A stretch of DNA of 64,000 nucleotides, from contig JAJEKV010000059.1 in assembly GCA_021234155.1 (NCBI GenBank), positions 539,844-603,843 on the forward strand, given 5' to 3'. The number at the start of each line of letters is the position of its first letter. Positions within the stretch are counted from its first letter, which is position 1. The translations under genes were made by a program, and so were the position numbers. The DNA comes from Isoetes taiwanensis (Eukaryota; Streptophyta; Lycopodiopsida; Isoetales; Isoetaceae). This document shows positions 44,487-55,439 of this stretch, in pieces. Below the pieces are notes generated by a model. It searched no databases. It saw only the letters and a program-made list of their open reading frames with translations, and was not told the origin of the DNA.

Positions 44487-47194
44487 CTTCTTCATTCGAC
44501 AAGCACAAGCGAGCGAAACCTAAAGAAACCGGAATGAATGAACGAAACAAAGAGTGCCCGTTTTTTTATTGACCGTTGACCTTTTTTTTCTACACTAAAA
44601 ATAGACACCACGCTTCTCCAGATAGATTTGCGTCACTTGCCTTCTATTTGTCCGCAAGAAATGCATGGAAAAGGCTGGTCAACGTCCGGCCGAAAATAGT
44701 TTGGCATATTCTAGCAGAATATACCTTCAGAAGATAATCCGATACATTTTGTTACGTGCTAATAATTTGCTGAGCGCTATAAATATCGGAACATCATTAA
44801 ACCGCTGTATATCTGTGGTACATTCGGGTTTTTGAGATGTTTAAACCACATCACAAAAGAAAATACACGGCATTTTTGTGGACATAGCAATTTTTTTGTG
44901 ATCTAGGGTTGGCTTAAACACGGGCACGTTTGATATCTTACAGCGTTGGGTAATTTGCATGTAACATGTTTTATGGTCTTGAGGCAGAAAAGGAAGTGAA
45001 AACAAACTAGACTAGCCTTGTCTAGGTTTTTTGGAAGTCCGGGTCCTAGGGCATCACTAGGGGCATATTAGTTATAGAGGAAAGCCATGCGAAAAAGTTC
45101 CCCTTTAGTCTACAAATTACTTCTCGCACCATGGCTTATGCTATACTGAAGCAAATAGAACATGTTAAGGTTACATAGACGACCAAATTCTTGTATATAA
45201 GAATGTCCTTTTACCTGAGGACATTCAGTAGCCCCGCGCCGGCGCCAGCGTTAAGCGGCGGGCGTATTTCTACTGCCGGAATGTTGCTGCCAGCGCATCG
45301 GCGTGGTTGACAAGCCGGAATGTCCTGTAAAAAGGACATTCTTATAACGTGAAGTTTGTGTTAGGGTTTATTCTGGCGGCTCCGGCTATGGCGATGGCAC
45401 CTGCTTTCGGCATTTGTGGCCACTGCTCCTCTTCCTGCGATGGCTCCGATTTGTGCAGCGACTCCATTCTTTCTATTCCCGGCCCTGTTCTTTTTTCTGC
45501 AGCGACAATGTCCTTCCTGTTCCCGATTCTGTTCTATTTTGTTGTGCATCGACTCTGTTCTTTCTGTGCAGCGACTCCGGCGATGGCGTAACAAAGCTTT
45601 CTTCCTTTCGAAGCTTTCTGTGCAGCGACTCCGGCGATAGTGTAACAAAGCTTTCTTCCTTTCGAAGCTTTTCTTTCTTTCTCTCTTTCTAAAGCTTTTC
45701 TTTCTTTCTTTCTGAAGCTTTTCTTTCTTTTCTTTTCGAAGCTTTCGAAGCTTTTCTTCTTTAAAGTTTTCTTTTTTGAAGCTTATGCGGTATATCGTAC
45801 ATTTAATCACTTATCCTCGGTCGAATCTTTCAAAAATCTGTGGCCTTCTCTCAATGATCTCCGACCTAATCGATTTCCATCCTCATCTACATCCCTAATT
45901 AGTCTTTCGAGTTTGGCAGAAACTAAATCATCCTGCCTGTGTCGTTTTCTTGGTCGAAAGCAAAGATCTTGTGAGCCAATTACTCCGGCAGAATCGCCAG
46001 AGTTGGATCCTAAAAAATTGAACCTAGAAGCAGGCTCTTCCATGCGCTCGAGCTTCATGTTGGGAGAAACCCTCAAAATCTGCAAGCATTGGGAAAGGGG
46101 AATGTAAGGAATCTATTGTTGGAGCTTTGGACCCGGGTTCAATTCCCTGGGCAGTAAATGTTCAATGTTCTGTAAAATTAAAACAAGAAAGCAGAATGCG
46201 AGTCAAAATGCAGGTAGAAATCTTAGAATGCAAGTAAGAATCTGGGAATGCAAGCAGTATGTCGAGTAAAAACTTAGAATGCAAAGAAGGGGACATTCCG
46301 GTAAAGAATATATGGCACGTGGTGGCAGCTCATTGGCAGATTGGCCAGAATGAACCCTAACCAAACTTTACGTGTAAAGAATGCCAAGTTCTTTTATAGA
46401 GATGGAGAGTTTTTGTATGCAATGCTTTACTGTTGTTTTGTTTGAAAAATTTTTCTTGTCTCCACACCAATATGCTTGACTCCATCCACAGTCACCATTC
46501 CAGTGCTTTGTTTGAAATCTCTTCTTTGTCTCTGCACAAATATGCTTCACTCCTTCTAGAACTACCATTCCTGAAGCGCAAGCCCTCTGCAACGATTCTC
46601 TGCATGATGGCTGGAGCATTTTTTTTTTCTTTCCGCTCCTTCTTTCTCTTCATGCTTGTTTGTGTTTTACGAAGCAAGCATAGATGCATGTGGCTCAGTA
46701 CATTTGAATCTCAATGGTTGTGGAAAATGCTTATGTGCAGAGGAAGGAAGCCCCTTTTGTAGCTCTTCTTTGCTTCGAAATGAGTTTTAGAGAAATACTT
46801 TGGGAATGCTAACACAATTTGGCATGATGCATGCCTAGTTTCATTATTCATTTCTCTAACCCTTTCGTGCAGCAGGTCAATTTTCTTTATTAGATGCCTT
46901 CTGGTTGGAAGCACGCACTTTTGCCCTTTCTTTTAGCCCTATGTTTAAGATTTGGAGCTATGCCTTAGTTCTGAACCATAGCAACGCTTCTTCTTGGATG
47001 TAATATTCTGCCGAGATGGCTTTGTTGCTGATAATAGCAATGGCATCTGCACTCTTCAATGTCTAGAGCAATGGGCTTTATACACATTACTATTGTACTT
47101 ATGCATTTAACCAGAGCATTTCCACGCTAGGAAATTAGTGCATTTAACTAGGGCCTTTAACTAGCTAACACCTGATTGTGCACTTAACTAGGGC
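44487..47194. repeat. Isolated array-type unit (Z-X''-hairpin-Y-X)
   Basis: Z begins at the kinase 5' end (44,487-45,010), X'' to 45,195, hairpin 45,196-45,346, Y to 46,749, X from 46,750. Y here is very close to the regular array copies. X continues past the array breakpoint into 'actcttcaatgtctagagc' and on to 'cacttaactagggc' as in block D, so this unit shows how X was connected before amplification. No functional gene seen. Confidence 0.9.
45196..45346. repeat. Double-hairpin element, longest copy
   Basis: At about 151 bp, the core contains an extra internal stretch with a second 'gccggaatgttgc' word, as if part of the right side had been duplicated. The outer arms match the array copies. 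Confidence 0.82.
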
Positions 47195-48020
47195 AGGGTA
47201 AAAGAAAGCTAGGGTGTCTAAAAAAATGCCCTTACATTATGTATAATGTAGGGCATGTAGGCACCCGTTTTGGTTTTTTTTTTTGAATTTTAGTTAGTTG
47301 GGATATGTAATCATTAGGAGTAGCCACGTCAGAAATTCAAAATTATGAGTGGCAGTGGCAACTAGAACGGACCTTCATAGCAATTTTTCGGAGGGAGATT
47401 GCGAAGTGTTTCTTGTTTAGGAAAAAAATTTGCCGCCGTTCCAATTTTTTGTGTTTGTGAGTGATCAACGAAGTAATTCGACTGTGACTTATTCTTCTTC
47501 CTTGAAATCCTTGCCGAAATCCAAGAAATGGACGCCTGCCTCCCGGAAGTCACCCAGATTAAATAAGAATTTGAAAATAGTCGATTCTACCAAGAAAGCC
47601 GAAAAAAACAAGAGGAAGGTTCAAGCTTCTGAGGAACCAGGGCCAAAAAGAAGACTTATTTGTGAAGTTGTTTTTGGTAAGCGGGAGGTCACAAATCGCC
47701 ATGTACCTGAGTACTTTGCTCGTGCATTTGCCCTTCAATTGACAGGTAAAAAAGTAGATTGGGATACTTTTAAAGTTTTGGCCAAAGATTTGGCAAAGGG
47801 AGGAGCAAAAGAATCTGCTATTACAGAAGAAATTGGGACCTCTAAATACACATCCAAGGTTCCTAAATTTCAGCAAGGATTTTACCCTAAGGAAGAGCTT
47901 GAATTTGCAGAAACTCTGTTGCAGCAGTGTCATGGAGAGTTAATTAGCAGCACATCCAAGGTTGAAGAACTGAAAATTCAGCAGGCAGAATGACGTGACA
48001 ATATAAATAAGATTTCAGGA
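47195..48020. mobile_element. Unclassified ~0.8 kb insertion with a palindrome at its left end
   Basis: It replaces the expected block D continuation after 'cacttaactagggc' (47,194) and ends at 'gatttcagga' just before X'' (48,021). A 14-15 bp inverted repeat (47,226-47,240 with 47,243-47,256) sits near the left end. It contains the ORF at 47,430-47,993. No matching right terminal repeat or target duplication was found, so calling it mobile is inference from its absence in the sister block. Confidence 0.45.
47430..47993 (+). CDS. Lysine-rich hypothetical protein, 187 aa
   Basis: An uninterrupted frame in a region where most frames are broken. The first ~70 residues are basic with several KK/KR clusters (e.g. 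'KKAEKNKRKVQASEEPGPKR'), suggesting nuclear or nucleic-acid binding. The second half reads 'YFARAFALQLTGKKVDWDTF' and ends in a helical 'LETLLQQCHGEL'-like segment with Glu/Gln. I do not recognise the family. It could be the first exon of a transposon gene cut off at 48,000. The start could also be a later Met, since none is supported by a homologue here. Confidence 0.4.
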   Translation: MPPFQFFVFVSDQRSNSTVTYSSSLKSLPKSKKWTPASRKSPRLNKNLKIVDSTKKAEKNKRKVQASEEPGPKRRLICEVVFGKREVTNRHVPEYFARAFALQLTGKKVDWDTFKVLAKDLAKGGAKESAITEEIGTSKYTSKVPKFQQGFYPKEELEFAETLLQQCHGELISSTSKVEELKIQQAE

Positions 48021-49364
48021 AGCCTTGTCTAGGTTTTTTGGAAGTCCGGGTCCTAGGGCATCACTAGGGGCATATTAGTTATAGAGGAAAGCCATGCGAA
48101 AAAGTTGAGCCCTCTACCACGATTCTCTGCATGATGACTGGAGCATTTTTTTTTTCTTTCCACTCCTTTCTCTTCATGCTTGTTTGGGTTTTACGAAGCA
48201 AGCATAGATGCATGTGGCTCAGTACATTTGAACCTCAATGGTTGTGTAAAACGCTTATGTGCAAAGGAAGGAAGCCTCTTTTGTAGCTCTTCTTACTTGC
48301 TTTGCTTTTATACTCCATAAAGAACTAACTTTGATGTTTTTTTCTTTTTTGTTGCCTCATGAACTTTTGCCAAGGTTTATAAAGTTTAATGCCAGAAGGT
48401 AAATGTTGCTTCGAAATGAGTTTTAGAGAAATACTTTGGGAATGCTAACACAATTTGACATGATGCATGCCTAGTTTCATTATTCATTTCTCTAACCCTT
48501 TCATGCAGCAGGTCAATTTTCTTTGTTAGATGTGTTCTGGCTGGAAGCACGCACTTTTGCCCTTTCTTTTAGCCCTATGTCTAAGATTTGGAGCTATGCC
48601 TTAGTTCTGAACCATAGCAAAACTTCTTCTTGGATAATATTCTGCCGAGATAGCTTTGTTGCTGATAATAGCAATGGCATCTGCACTCTTCAATGTCTAG
48701 AGCAATGGGCTTTATACACGTTACTATTGTACTTATGCATTTAACCAGAGCATTTCCACGCTAGGAAATTAGTGCATTTAACTAGGGCCTTTAACTAGCT
48801 AACATTTGATTGGGCACTTAACTAGGGCATTGCATAATTGGGTATCCTTAGGCTATTGTTTTAAGCTTTGTTCTCTATCCTTTCTTTATTCTCTTCCTTC
48901 GTTAGTTTGGACCACCTAATGCACATTTATTGGAAGGGACAAAACAAAGCTCCCCAAGATGAAGGGGTCTAAAACTGAACCCAACCTATACTTCTGATGT
49001 TCTTATATTTTGTTTGTTCAGTTATCAAAGTGCTCTTGATCAGTATCAATGGGATAGAAAACTACTATGTCATTGAGAGGGATCCTTCGGTAAGGTTTAT
49101 AAAGGAAGATGAAAATATACTAGACAGGTGTTTTGTACATTTGTTGCTTTATGTAGTGATCTGGAGTTTATTCTTCTTAGACCATGGCTATAAAGTTCAT
49201 ATTGAAACATGGAAGAAGTGATCGAGAGTTTGAGGCAAGAATAGATGTGCATTCCCCCTGCATTGCTTTGGACTTTAATGTATTGATAGCATTCTTTGTT
49301 TGTGCATAGATATTCCTATAGCGGCAATAGTTTGTAATTATTTTGAAAATAAGCTTAAGCAAGC
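48021..49364. repeat. Segmental duplication block D, copy 2
   Basis: Same 1,344-bp length as copy 1. Differences noted: c for a near 48,391, g for a at 'ccttagttctg', c for t at 'atattctgcc', two near 49,010-49,020, and two near 49,303-49,320. Beyond 49,364 it continues with 'taagggttactgggtgg', the kinase block continuation shared with 58,310, which copy 1 has lost. Confidence 0.93.
49049..49246 (+). pseudogene. TIO/FUSED-like kinase N-terminal exon, copy 2
   Basis: Carries the same lesions as copy 1 (ATGGGATAG start, shift before the glycine loop, TGA after YKGR). The disabling changes therefore predate the duplications, and all three copies descend from one pseudogene rather than from the active gene. 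Confidence 0.75.
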
Positions 49365-50216
49365 TAAGGGTTACTGGGTGGAAAATCGTGGAGTACTGCA
49401 AACGAATCTGGCTCACGTGTTAGCATTAGCTCCGAAGATGCAAGGACTTTGATCTATACAAAAGAATTATGAAATATTAACATGAAATAAGCAGTATAGA
49501 TATTGGAATTCATGCATAAATATGGCAGTGTAGAAAAGCAACATCATCTTTTCACAAGCTTAGTTTAATGCAACAGATAGTTTGACACTAGACCTCCAGT
49601 ATGTTCATATTGCTGAATTGCTAGGATCATATTTACATAAACCTTGAATCTCCATCTACCCTTCCAGACCAGAAAAGTAACTAGTTACACAGATCACAAT
49701 TAATCATTCATATTACAATGTGTTATATGTTTATATAGAGTTCGTTTGTATATGCATAATATCCAATTTTTTGGACTAAAGAAACCGTGGGACTTTGGCA
49801 AGGAGAGCTCAATGAAATCAAAATCACTGAGGATGATAGATGTTTGCCAGAAATTCAGGTCATTGCAAAGCAACTAGTCATTCCTTTGTCTTTCTTTTTG
49901 CAGAGCTGACAAAAGTTAAATTCAACAGTCTATGTCAATGGCATCCAATGGCGAACTATTGGCATAAAAAAAAAAAAAAATATGACAGCTCAAAGACACA
50001 TTTTGGGTATTTTATAGTTCTTATTGCCTGTAGAGTTAAGGGTGAAGAATACATACCATCAATAATAGTTGTGATTCTAACACTTGATATGTTAGATGTG
50101 TTAAAGGTAGACATTGCTACATTTTTCACTATGTTGGATGGTTGTGCATAATAAATGTGCATGCACCTGAAAGAAATTGATGATCTAGTTGCATCTACGC
50201 ACTAATTAGTAAGAAC
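49365..50216 (+). pseudogene. TIO/FUSED-like kinase downstream sequence, copy 2
   Basis: Matches 58,307-61,638 minus LINE-B2. The recognisable exon is at 49,799-49,880: 'QGELNEIKITEDDRCLPEIQ' then 'VIAKQLV', equivalent to the stretch just before the catalytic loop of FUSED-type kinases. Compared with the sister copy it has a 6-bp insertion that adds 'IK'. An A-run of about 16 at 49,966-49,981 is longer than in the sister copy. No HRD loop exon follows. The block ends at 'taattagtaag' (50,216). Confidence 0.7.
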
Positions 50217-50551
50217 CATCATCCAATTAAATTGGGATTATGTCAACTCCAAAATCACGCCAACCTATTGTTGTCTTCTAGGGGGTTTTTGTTTTTTTTA
50301 ATCTTTTTTTTTTGGACTTGATAAATAACATAAGGTTGCGATTCACGTGTGACGTTTCAGATGCGAATTGAAATATGCAAAAATGAAGAGCAAGTTGCTA
50401 AGATAGATGAGACCAAAATTGAAGAGCATTTAGATGAAAATATTAGGTTTGATAATAACAGATTGCATTATTTGCGATCCAATTGCAGACTCGAAATTAT
50501 CGATACAACGCATAAATATCATACAAAAATATCTTATATTCCAATAAAACA
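50217..50551. other. 3' flank of the methyltransferase-like/HAD gene
   Basis: Sequence specific to the inserted segment, AT-rich with T-runs at about 50,285-50,315. It holds no supported exon. Probably 3' untranslated or flanking DNA of the minus-strand gene ending at 50,552. Confidence 0.45.
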
Positions 50552-53318
50552 TTAAGGGATCAATCCATGTTTTTCCACGTATTTAACAAGGTGTGGTTCC
50601 ATGTCAGCCGTTCTATCCAGTTTTGGGTATGAATCTAACACTTCACCCACCGTCATCCCCATAGCCAAATTATTCATAATAGACACAAACTTCACCAGAA
50701 AATCATCTGTCGCAAAGTTTTTTGGATCGTAAGATGGTGGATTCAGGGCCTGTGTTTGATTGTAGAAGCATTTGAGAGCATCATCATCCACTATGATTAT
50801 ATCATCCTTATTCTCGATACCAAGTTCGTCCATCATGTTACTCAAGTGTTTGATGAAGATAGACTTGCCTGTTGGATCCTTGGGATTAGTGAACTTCACA
50901 CATTTGTTCTGATCCCAAAAGGTCAACCCATGTCTACGTATTTCCCCCAGTGCCTCCAAAGTATCCTTGATGTTCCTTAGTTCCATGGATGACCAAATAC
51001 CAACTCGAAATAACCTGAATGCCTCATCTAGCATCTCCTTCAAGTGCGGCTGCGGATAGATCCGCTTGGTGTTTGATTCTACTGGTGTCTGATAAAACTG
51101 ATCTCTAGCCACCTTATTTTTCGGAAAAGTCTTGCAAAGGACTCCGTTTAGGTCGAATACCACAACCTTCTTAGAAACGCAATGAAAGCTGAAACATCAA
51201 ACATGTGTCTGGTCAGCAAGATACGATCACACAAACAATACAAACGCGCCAAGCGTGATTTGAGTTAGTCTTAACCAAATCGCGCGATTTCGTAGGCAAG
51301 GCCATACCTATCATCTTCAGTTTCGCTGCCGTCGTCGGCGTCATTCTCCTTAATCTTCGTGCTCTTCTGACTGTTAGAATTGTTATTTTCTATTAGTTCC
51401 CCAGCGTCCTTTACAACTGACATTATTTTAGTATTCATTTGGCAAACCTGTGAATCACTAGAGTCGCCTTGGTTGCCTTCGCTTTCGGTTGGCCTATCAA
51501 TTAGATCCTTGTTAACCTGTGAATCTACTCTATTGTTGCTTGCATCACCCTGAAGGGAGGCAAGGATATTCCCTAAGTTCGCCTTTATCACATTACTTTG
51601 AGCAGCCAGTTTAGCAGCCACTTGGTCATTGCTTTCCTTATGAGGCTGCGTATTACTAGTTCCCTCACCAGAACCATCGTCCACTTTTGAATTGGACAAG
51701 TCTACGAGACTTTTGATTGCTGAAGATTTCAGGTTGCCATAAGGGCCTTTAGGAGATTTGGCAAGCACATGCATGAGGAATGATTCAAGAAAGTCTTTGG
51801 CCTGCTCATCACTCACAAAGCAGTGACATCTTCTAACACCCATAAGAGCCTCTCGGGCAATATAACCTCCAACATGAAGCTCCAAGCAGGTTGTATCAAT
51901 TGGAGCAAATGCCTCGACGAGGTAAGCAGCCATAGACGGGGGAAATCCATTTTTATTTAAGGGGCCCTTCTCCTTAGTTTGTAGCTCGTACTTGATTTCA
52001 CCACTTAGGAGGGGGTCCTGATCCTCATCCTCTTCTGACTCATTTGTTCTGACTGATCCTGATCCGTATGATAGAATATAGTTCTTAAGTCTGGATCATA
52101 TAGAAGAAAACATTCCCATGCACTGCTATTGTCACCCTTGGCCTTAGCAATATCATATTCCTCGTCTGACAGCATGGCTATCATAATAAAGATCACATGT
52201 GCCATCTTCCGTTCTGTTTGCAGCTCATTATCCTTAACATCATATATTAGGCATCCCTCCCTAATAACTTTGAGGCACTCCAGATCATGAGCAGCGGATA
52301 GTGCATGCAGATGTGACTCACCTGAAGGACAAACGATGACAATAGTGAAGGACCTCTCAGTTGTCAATCCTATACAGCTGGTAAAGAAGCTGATGTAGTC
52401 CTTCTGGTTCATGCCCATATCTCCTCTTTCACCTCGCTGTCCAACACAAAGAGTGATATATTTTTAAGGCAAGAAGTTGATTCTGGCAAGAGACCTTTGT
52501 ACCCAATGGAGACTGAATAGTGGACAGTGTCTTCTTCTCCAGTAATCTTCTTCACAAGGGCCACTTTTCTTCTCAACTCGGCCAGTACCTTAGGGGGTAG
52601 AGTCTCCTTATGTTTTGCATTTTTAGCCTTCCAATTCTTTAGGAAGTCTTTTGACCAGAATACAAACTTCTTGATGTCATCATTACTGACCTTGTATTTG
52701 TCCAGCAATCCAATTTTAGATAATGCCACATCCCCCGATAGCCTTTGTAACTCAGCTCCTACAGCTGACTTCATTGTACGTACATCCTTCACATGGCTGT
52801 AGCACTCAACGAAGGACATCCTATCCTTAGTGAAAGCACTCTTCTTGTATAAGACTTCCTTCTTTAAGCACTGGTCTAAAACCCAAATGGTCTCAGCGTC
52901 GTCTAGCCCCTGAGTCTTTCTCATCTCTGTCACATTCAAGTCAAAGATGCTTACATCAACAGGAGGCACCCTACCCATAGTATCTGGCAGCTTCCCTTGT
53001 GCATAAGCGTCCCAGAATTCATTCCATTTTTGCCACACTACCTCCTTACAAAAGACAATCTTATACGAGTCTGTTGGGCCTGACCTGCTAGATGGGTTTT
53101 CAGAAGGATCTGCAATGTCATCACCAACTTTTTTCTTTGATTTTCTTGCAGTCTTCTTCTTCTCCTGTATAATTGTCTGCGACAGAGTCCGCTCCAGCAG
53201 CTTGAATGCCTCAGACTTTGACCCGCCCTGTCTGGTGGGTAATGGGCAGCCATATTCCACCCACTGTTGACGGGCATGGCGCAGTTGTTCCACGTATGGA
53301 CTGCAATAGTACAGACCC
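50552..53318 (-). pseudogene. Methyltransferase-like protein fused to an FCP1-like HAD phosphatase, 5'-truncated
   Basis: Minus strand. First part (53,318 to about 52,420): charged helical region with a basic cluster 'KKKTARKSKKKVGDD'. Second (about 52,418-52,040): 'SFTIVIVCPSGESHLHALSA'. Third (about 52,030-51,308): 'FPPSMAAYLVEAFAPIDTTC', 'LELHVGGYIAREALMGVRRC', laid out like the C-terminal half of N4/N6-type DNA methylases with a degenerate SAM loop, then a long acidic/Asn linker. An intron (51,307-51,189) splices in phase to 'VVVFDLNGVLCKTF' (HAD motif I), 'RVGIWSSME' (II), a lysine before 'FIKHLSNMMDELG' (III) and 'IIIVDDDALKC' (IV); stop at 50,552. One-base shifts near 52,430 and 52,040 separate the frames. 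The N-terminus is lost at the junction with the kinase block (53,319). The methylase reading is tentative; the HAD reading is firm. Confidence 0.65.
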
Positions 53319-53750
53319 AATGCACATTTATTGGAAGGGACAAAACAAAGCTCCCCAAGATGAAGGGGTCTAAAACTGAGCACAACCTATACTTCTGATG
53401 TTCTTATATTTCATTTGTTCAGTTATCAAAGTGCTCTTAATCAGTATCAATGGGATAGAAAACTACTATGTTATTGAGAGGGATCCTTCGGTAAGGTTTA
53501 TAAAGGAAGATGAAAATATACTAGACAGGTGTTTTGTATATTTGTTGCTTTGTGTAGTGATCTGGAGTTTAAAAGTTTATTTTTCTTCTTAGACCATGGC
53601 TATAAAGTTCATATTGAAACATGGAAGAAGTTATTGAGAGTTGGAGGCAAGAATAGATGTGCATTCCCCCTGCATTGCTTTGGACTTTAATGTATTGATA
53701 GCATTCTTTATTTGTACATAGATATTCCTATAGCGGCAATAGTTTGTAAT
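53319..53750. repeat. Kinase block R, copy 3, left part
   Basis: Matches 48,918-49,343 and 12,414-12,842. It starts abruptly at 'aatgcacatttattgg' and ends '...caatagtttgtaat', after which unrelated sequence runs to 58,281. The continuation of the block is at 58,282. Confidence 0.9.
53450..53657 (+). pseudogene. TIO/FUSED-like kinase N-terminal exon, copy 3
   Basis: Same disabled exon, with an additional ~11-bp insertion ('aaaagtttatt') before 'cttcttagaccatggc' and more substitutions than between copies 1 and 2. This copy branched earlier. Confidence 0.73.
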
Positions 53751-55439
53751 CTATTGTTTAAATTTGGATTTTCCGGTGTAGTTAAAAAGTTTTTTTGGTT
53801 TTTTTTATAGTCGATTTTCTAAGGTTTAAGGGTTTTTTGCTATCGGAAAATAAATCCGACTTTCTAGAAATCGAAAACCAAATATTTGGTATTATTTGGG
53901 ACTTTTGATATTTCATTCATATTCCGGTCAAGAGGAGGAGAATTTGTCCTCTGCACCTGTCGATAGATGGCGTGCATGCTGCTCATAGCAAAGGCTGGGA
54001 GAGCCCTATTCTAATTTGGTCGTGTAGGAATCTTTTCGGCAAAAAAATCTGTCATAACCTTAAGCCTGGTGTGGGATTACTGAATTGCAGGAATCTAAGA
54101 GAGGATGCATTGATGGTGGACATTTGTTCTTCGAGATGGAGGTACATCAGTTTCATTTCTTGATAGCTTCTTTTTTTTCCTTATCAAATTATGCCTATTC
54201 TGCATGCAACTTTGGCATATTCAATTCATCCACTTAATTATTTTTGTCTGAATCTGCCATTATTGTTGCAATATAGCTGTCGTGGCCTCAGGATTTTCTT
54301 TTCTTGCTCAAGAAAACAAAATGATGTTGTCGGAAGGTTGTCTAGCGTTTGCTTCCAGATTTACCTCTCAACTATTCCTTTATCTCAGGTAATTTCATTT
54401 TCAGCTTTTCATCTCTCCACTGAACCCTCCATCCATTCTTCTGTCATTTTTAGCACTTACTTAACATGAATGCAAATTAGAGTGCAGCATGACTCAGTTT
54501 TTATATACTGGAGTGTTGAAAACCTGCCCTCTTTGGTTGCTTCTGTGTAAAATATTTATTTCTAAAAAATAACAGCCCTTGGCAAGAAGGCAACATTTGA
54601 TTCTAGGCACTTCGATCTTTTCATGAAAAATGTAACATTGCTCCAGAACATGTTTCAAATCATGCCAAGAGTCTTGAGTCCTACTTCATATTTCTACACA
54701 TTAGTGTGCGAGTTTGAAATGCATGTAGGAATTTATAAAGGGATGGGAACGGGCTTTATTTGCAGGTGAATTTTAGGCTTCCATTATAATTTTAAGCTTT
54801 GATGTTGTTGAAGCAGTCTATTTAGATGGAGGTATATTATTAACGATTTGGTAGTGTTCAAGTTACCAGGAGCATCATTCTTCTGAGAAGGCAAGTACAA
54901 TGCATCATGGTCTCGGTCTGAGTCTGCGTCTAATTAATCCTTACATGCTATTTTAACATGCAATACTATTGGTGCACATATTGTTAGTAGTGCATGGAGT
55001 GCAATGGAGTTGGTTGTATATTGTTTTTTCATTCACTTATTTAAATATCTTGATTTTAGATGCTATCTAAGTTTGTGGAAGCGCTATCTTAAATACAACA
55101 TAGACATGCGGGTCATGTATGTGCAATCTAAGGCAATTTTTTTAGAAGATATGCTTTATTGCAATTCAGTATTTAATGCCAAAATCTGTTTATTCCAGGT
55201 ATAAAAGACTCTTTTAGGTCTTTACTGCCTCACTGGCTATGTAAAAGCAGTAGTCATGACTAGGATATGAGATGCATGCAGTATGCAGATGGGTAACCAC
55301 AGTTGAAAACCCAATTCTTCAATTTGAAAGCTGTCATATGACAAAGTTACTGCAATAAGAAGTATTGTTTTGCCTCATGATGATTTTTTTTTTACATTGC
55401 GTTTTAGAATCAGTATAGGTGACAACATCTTAAACAACT

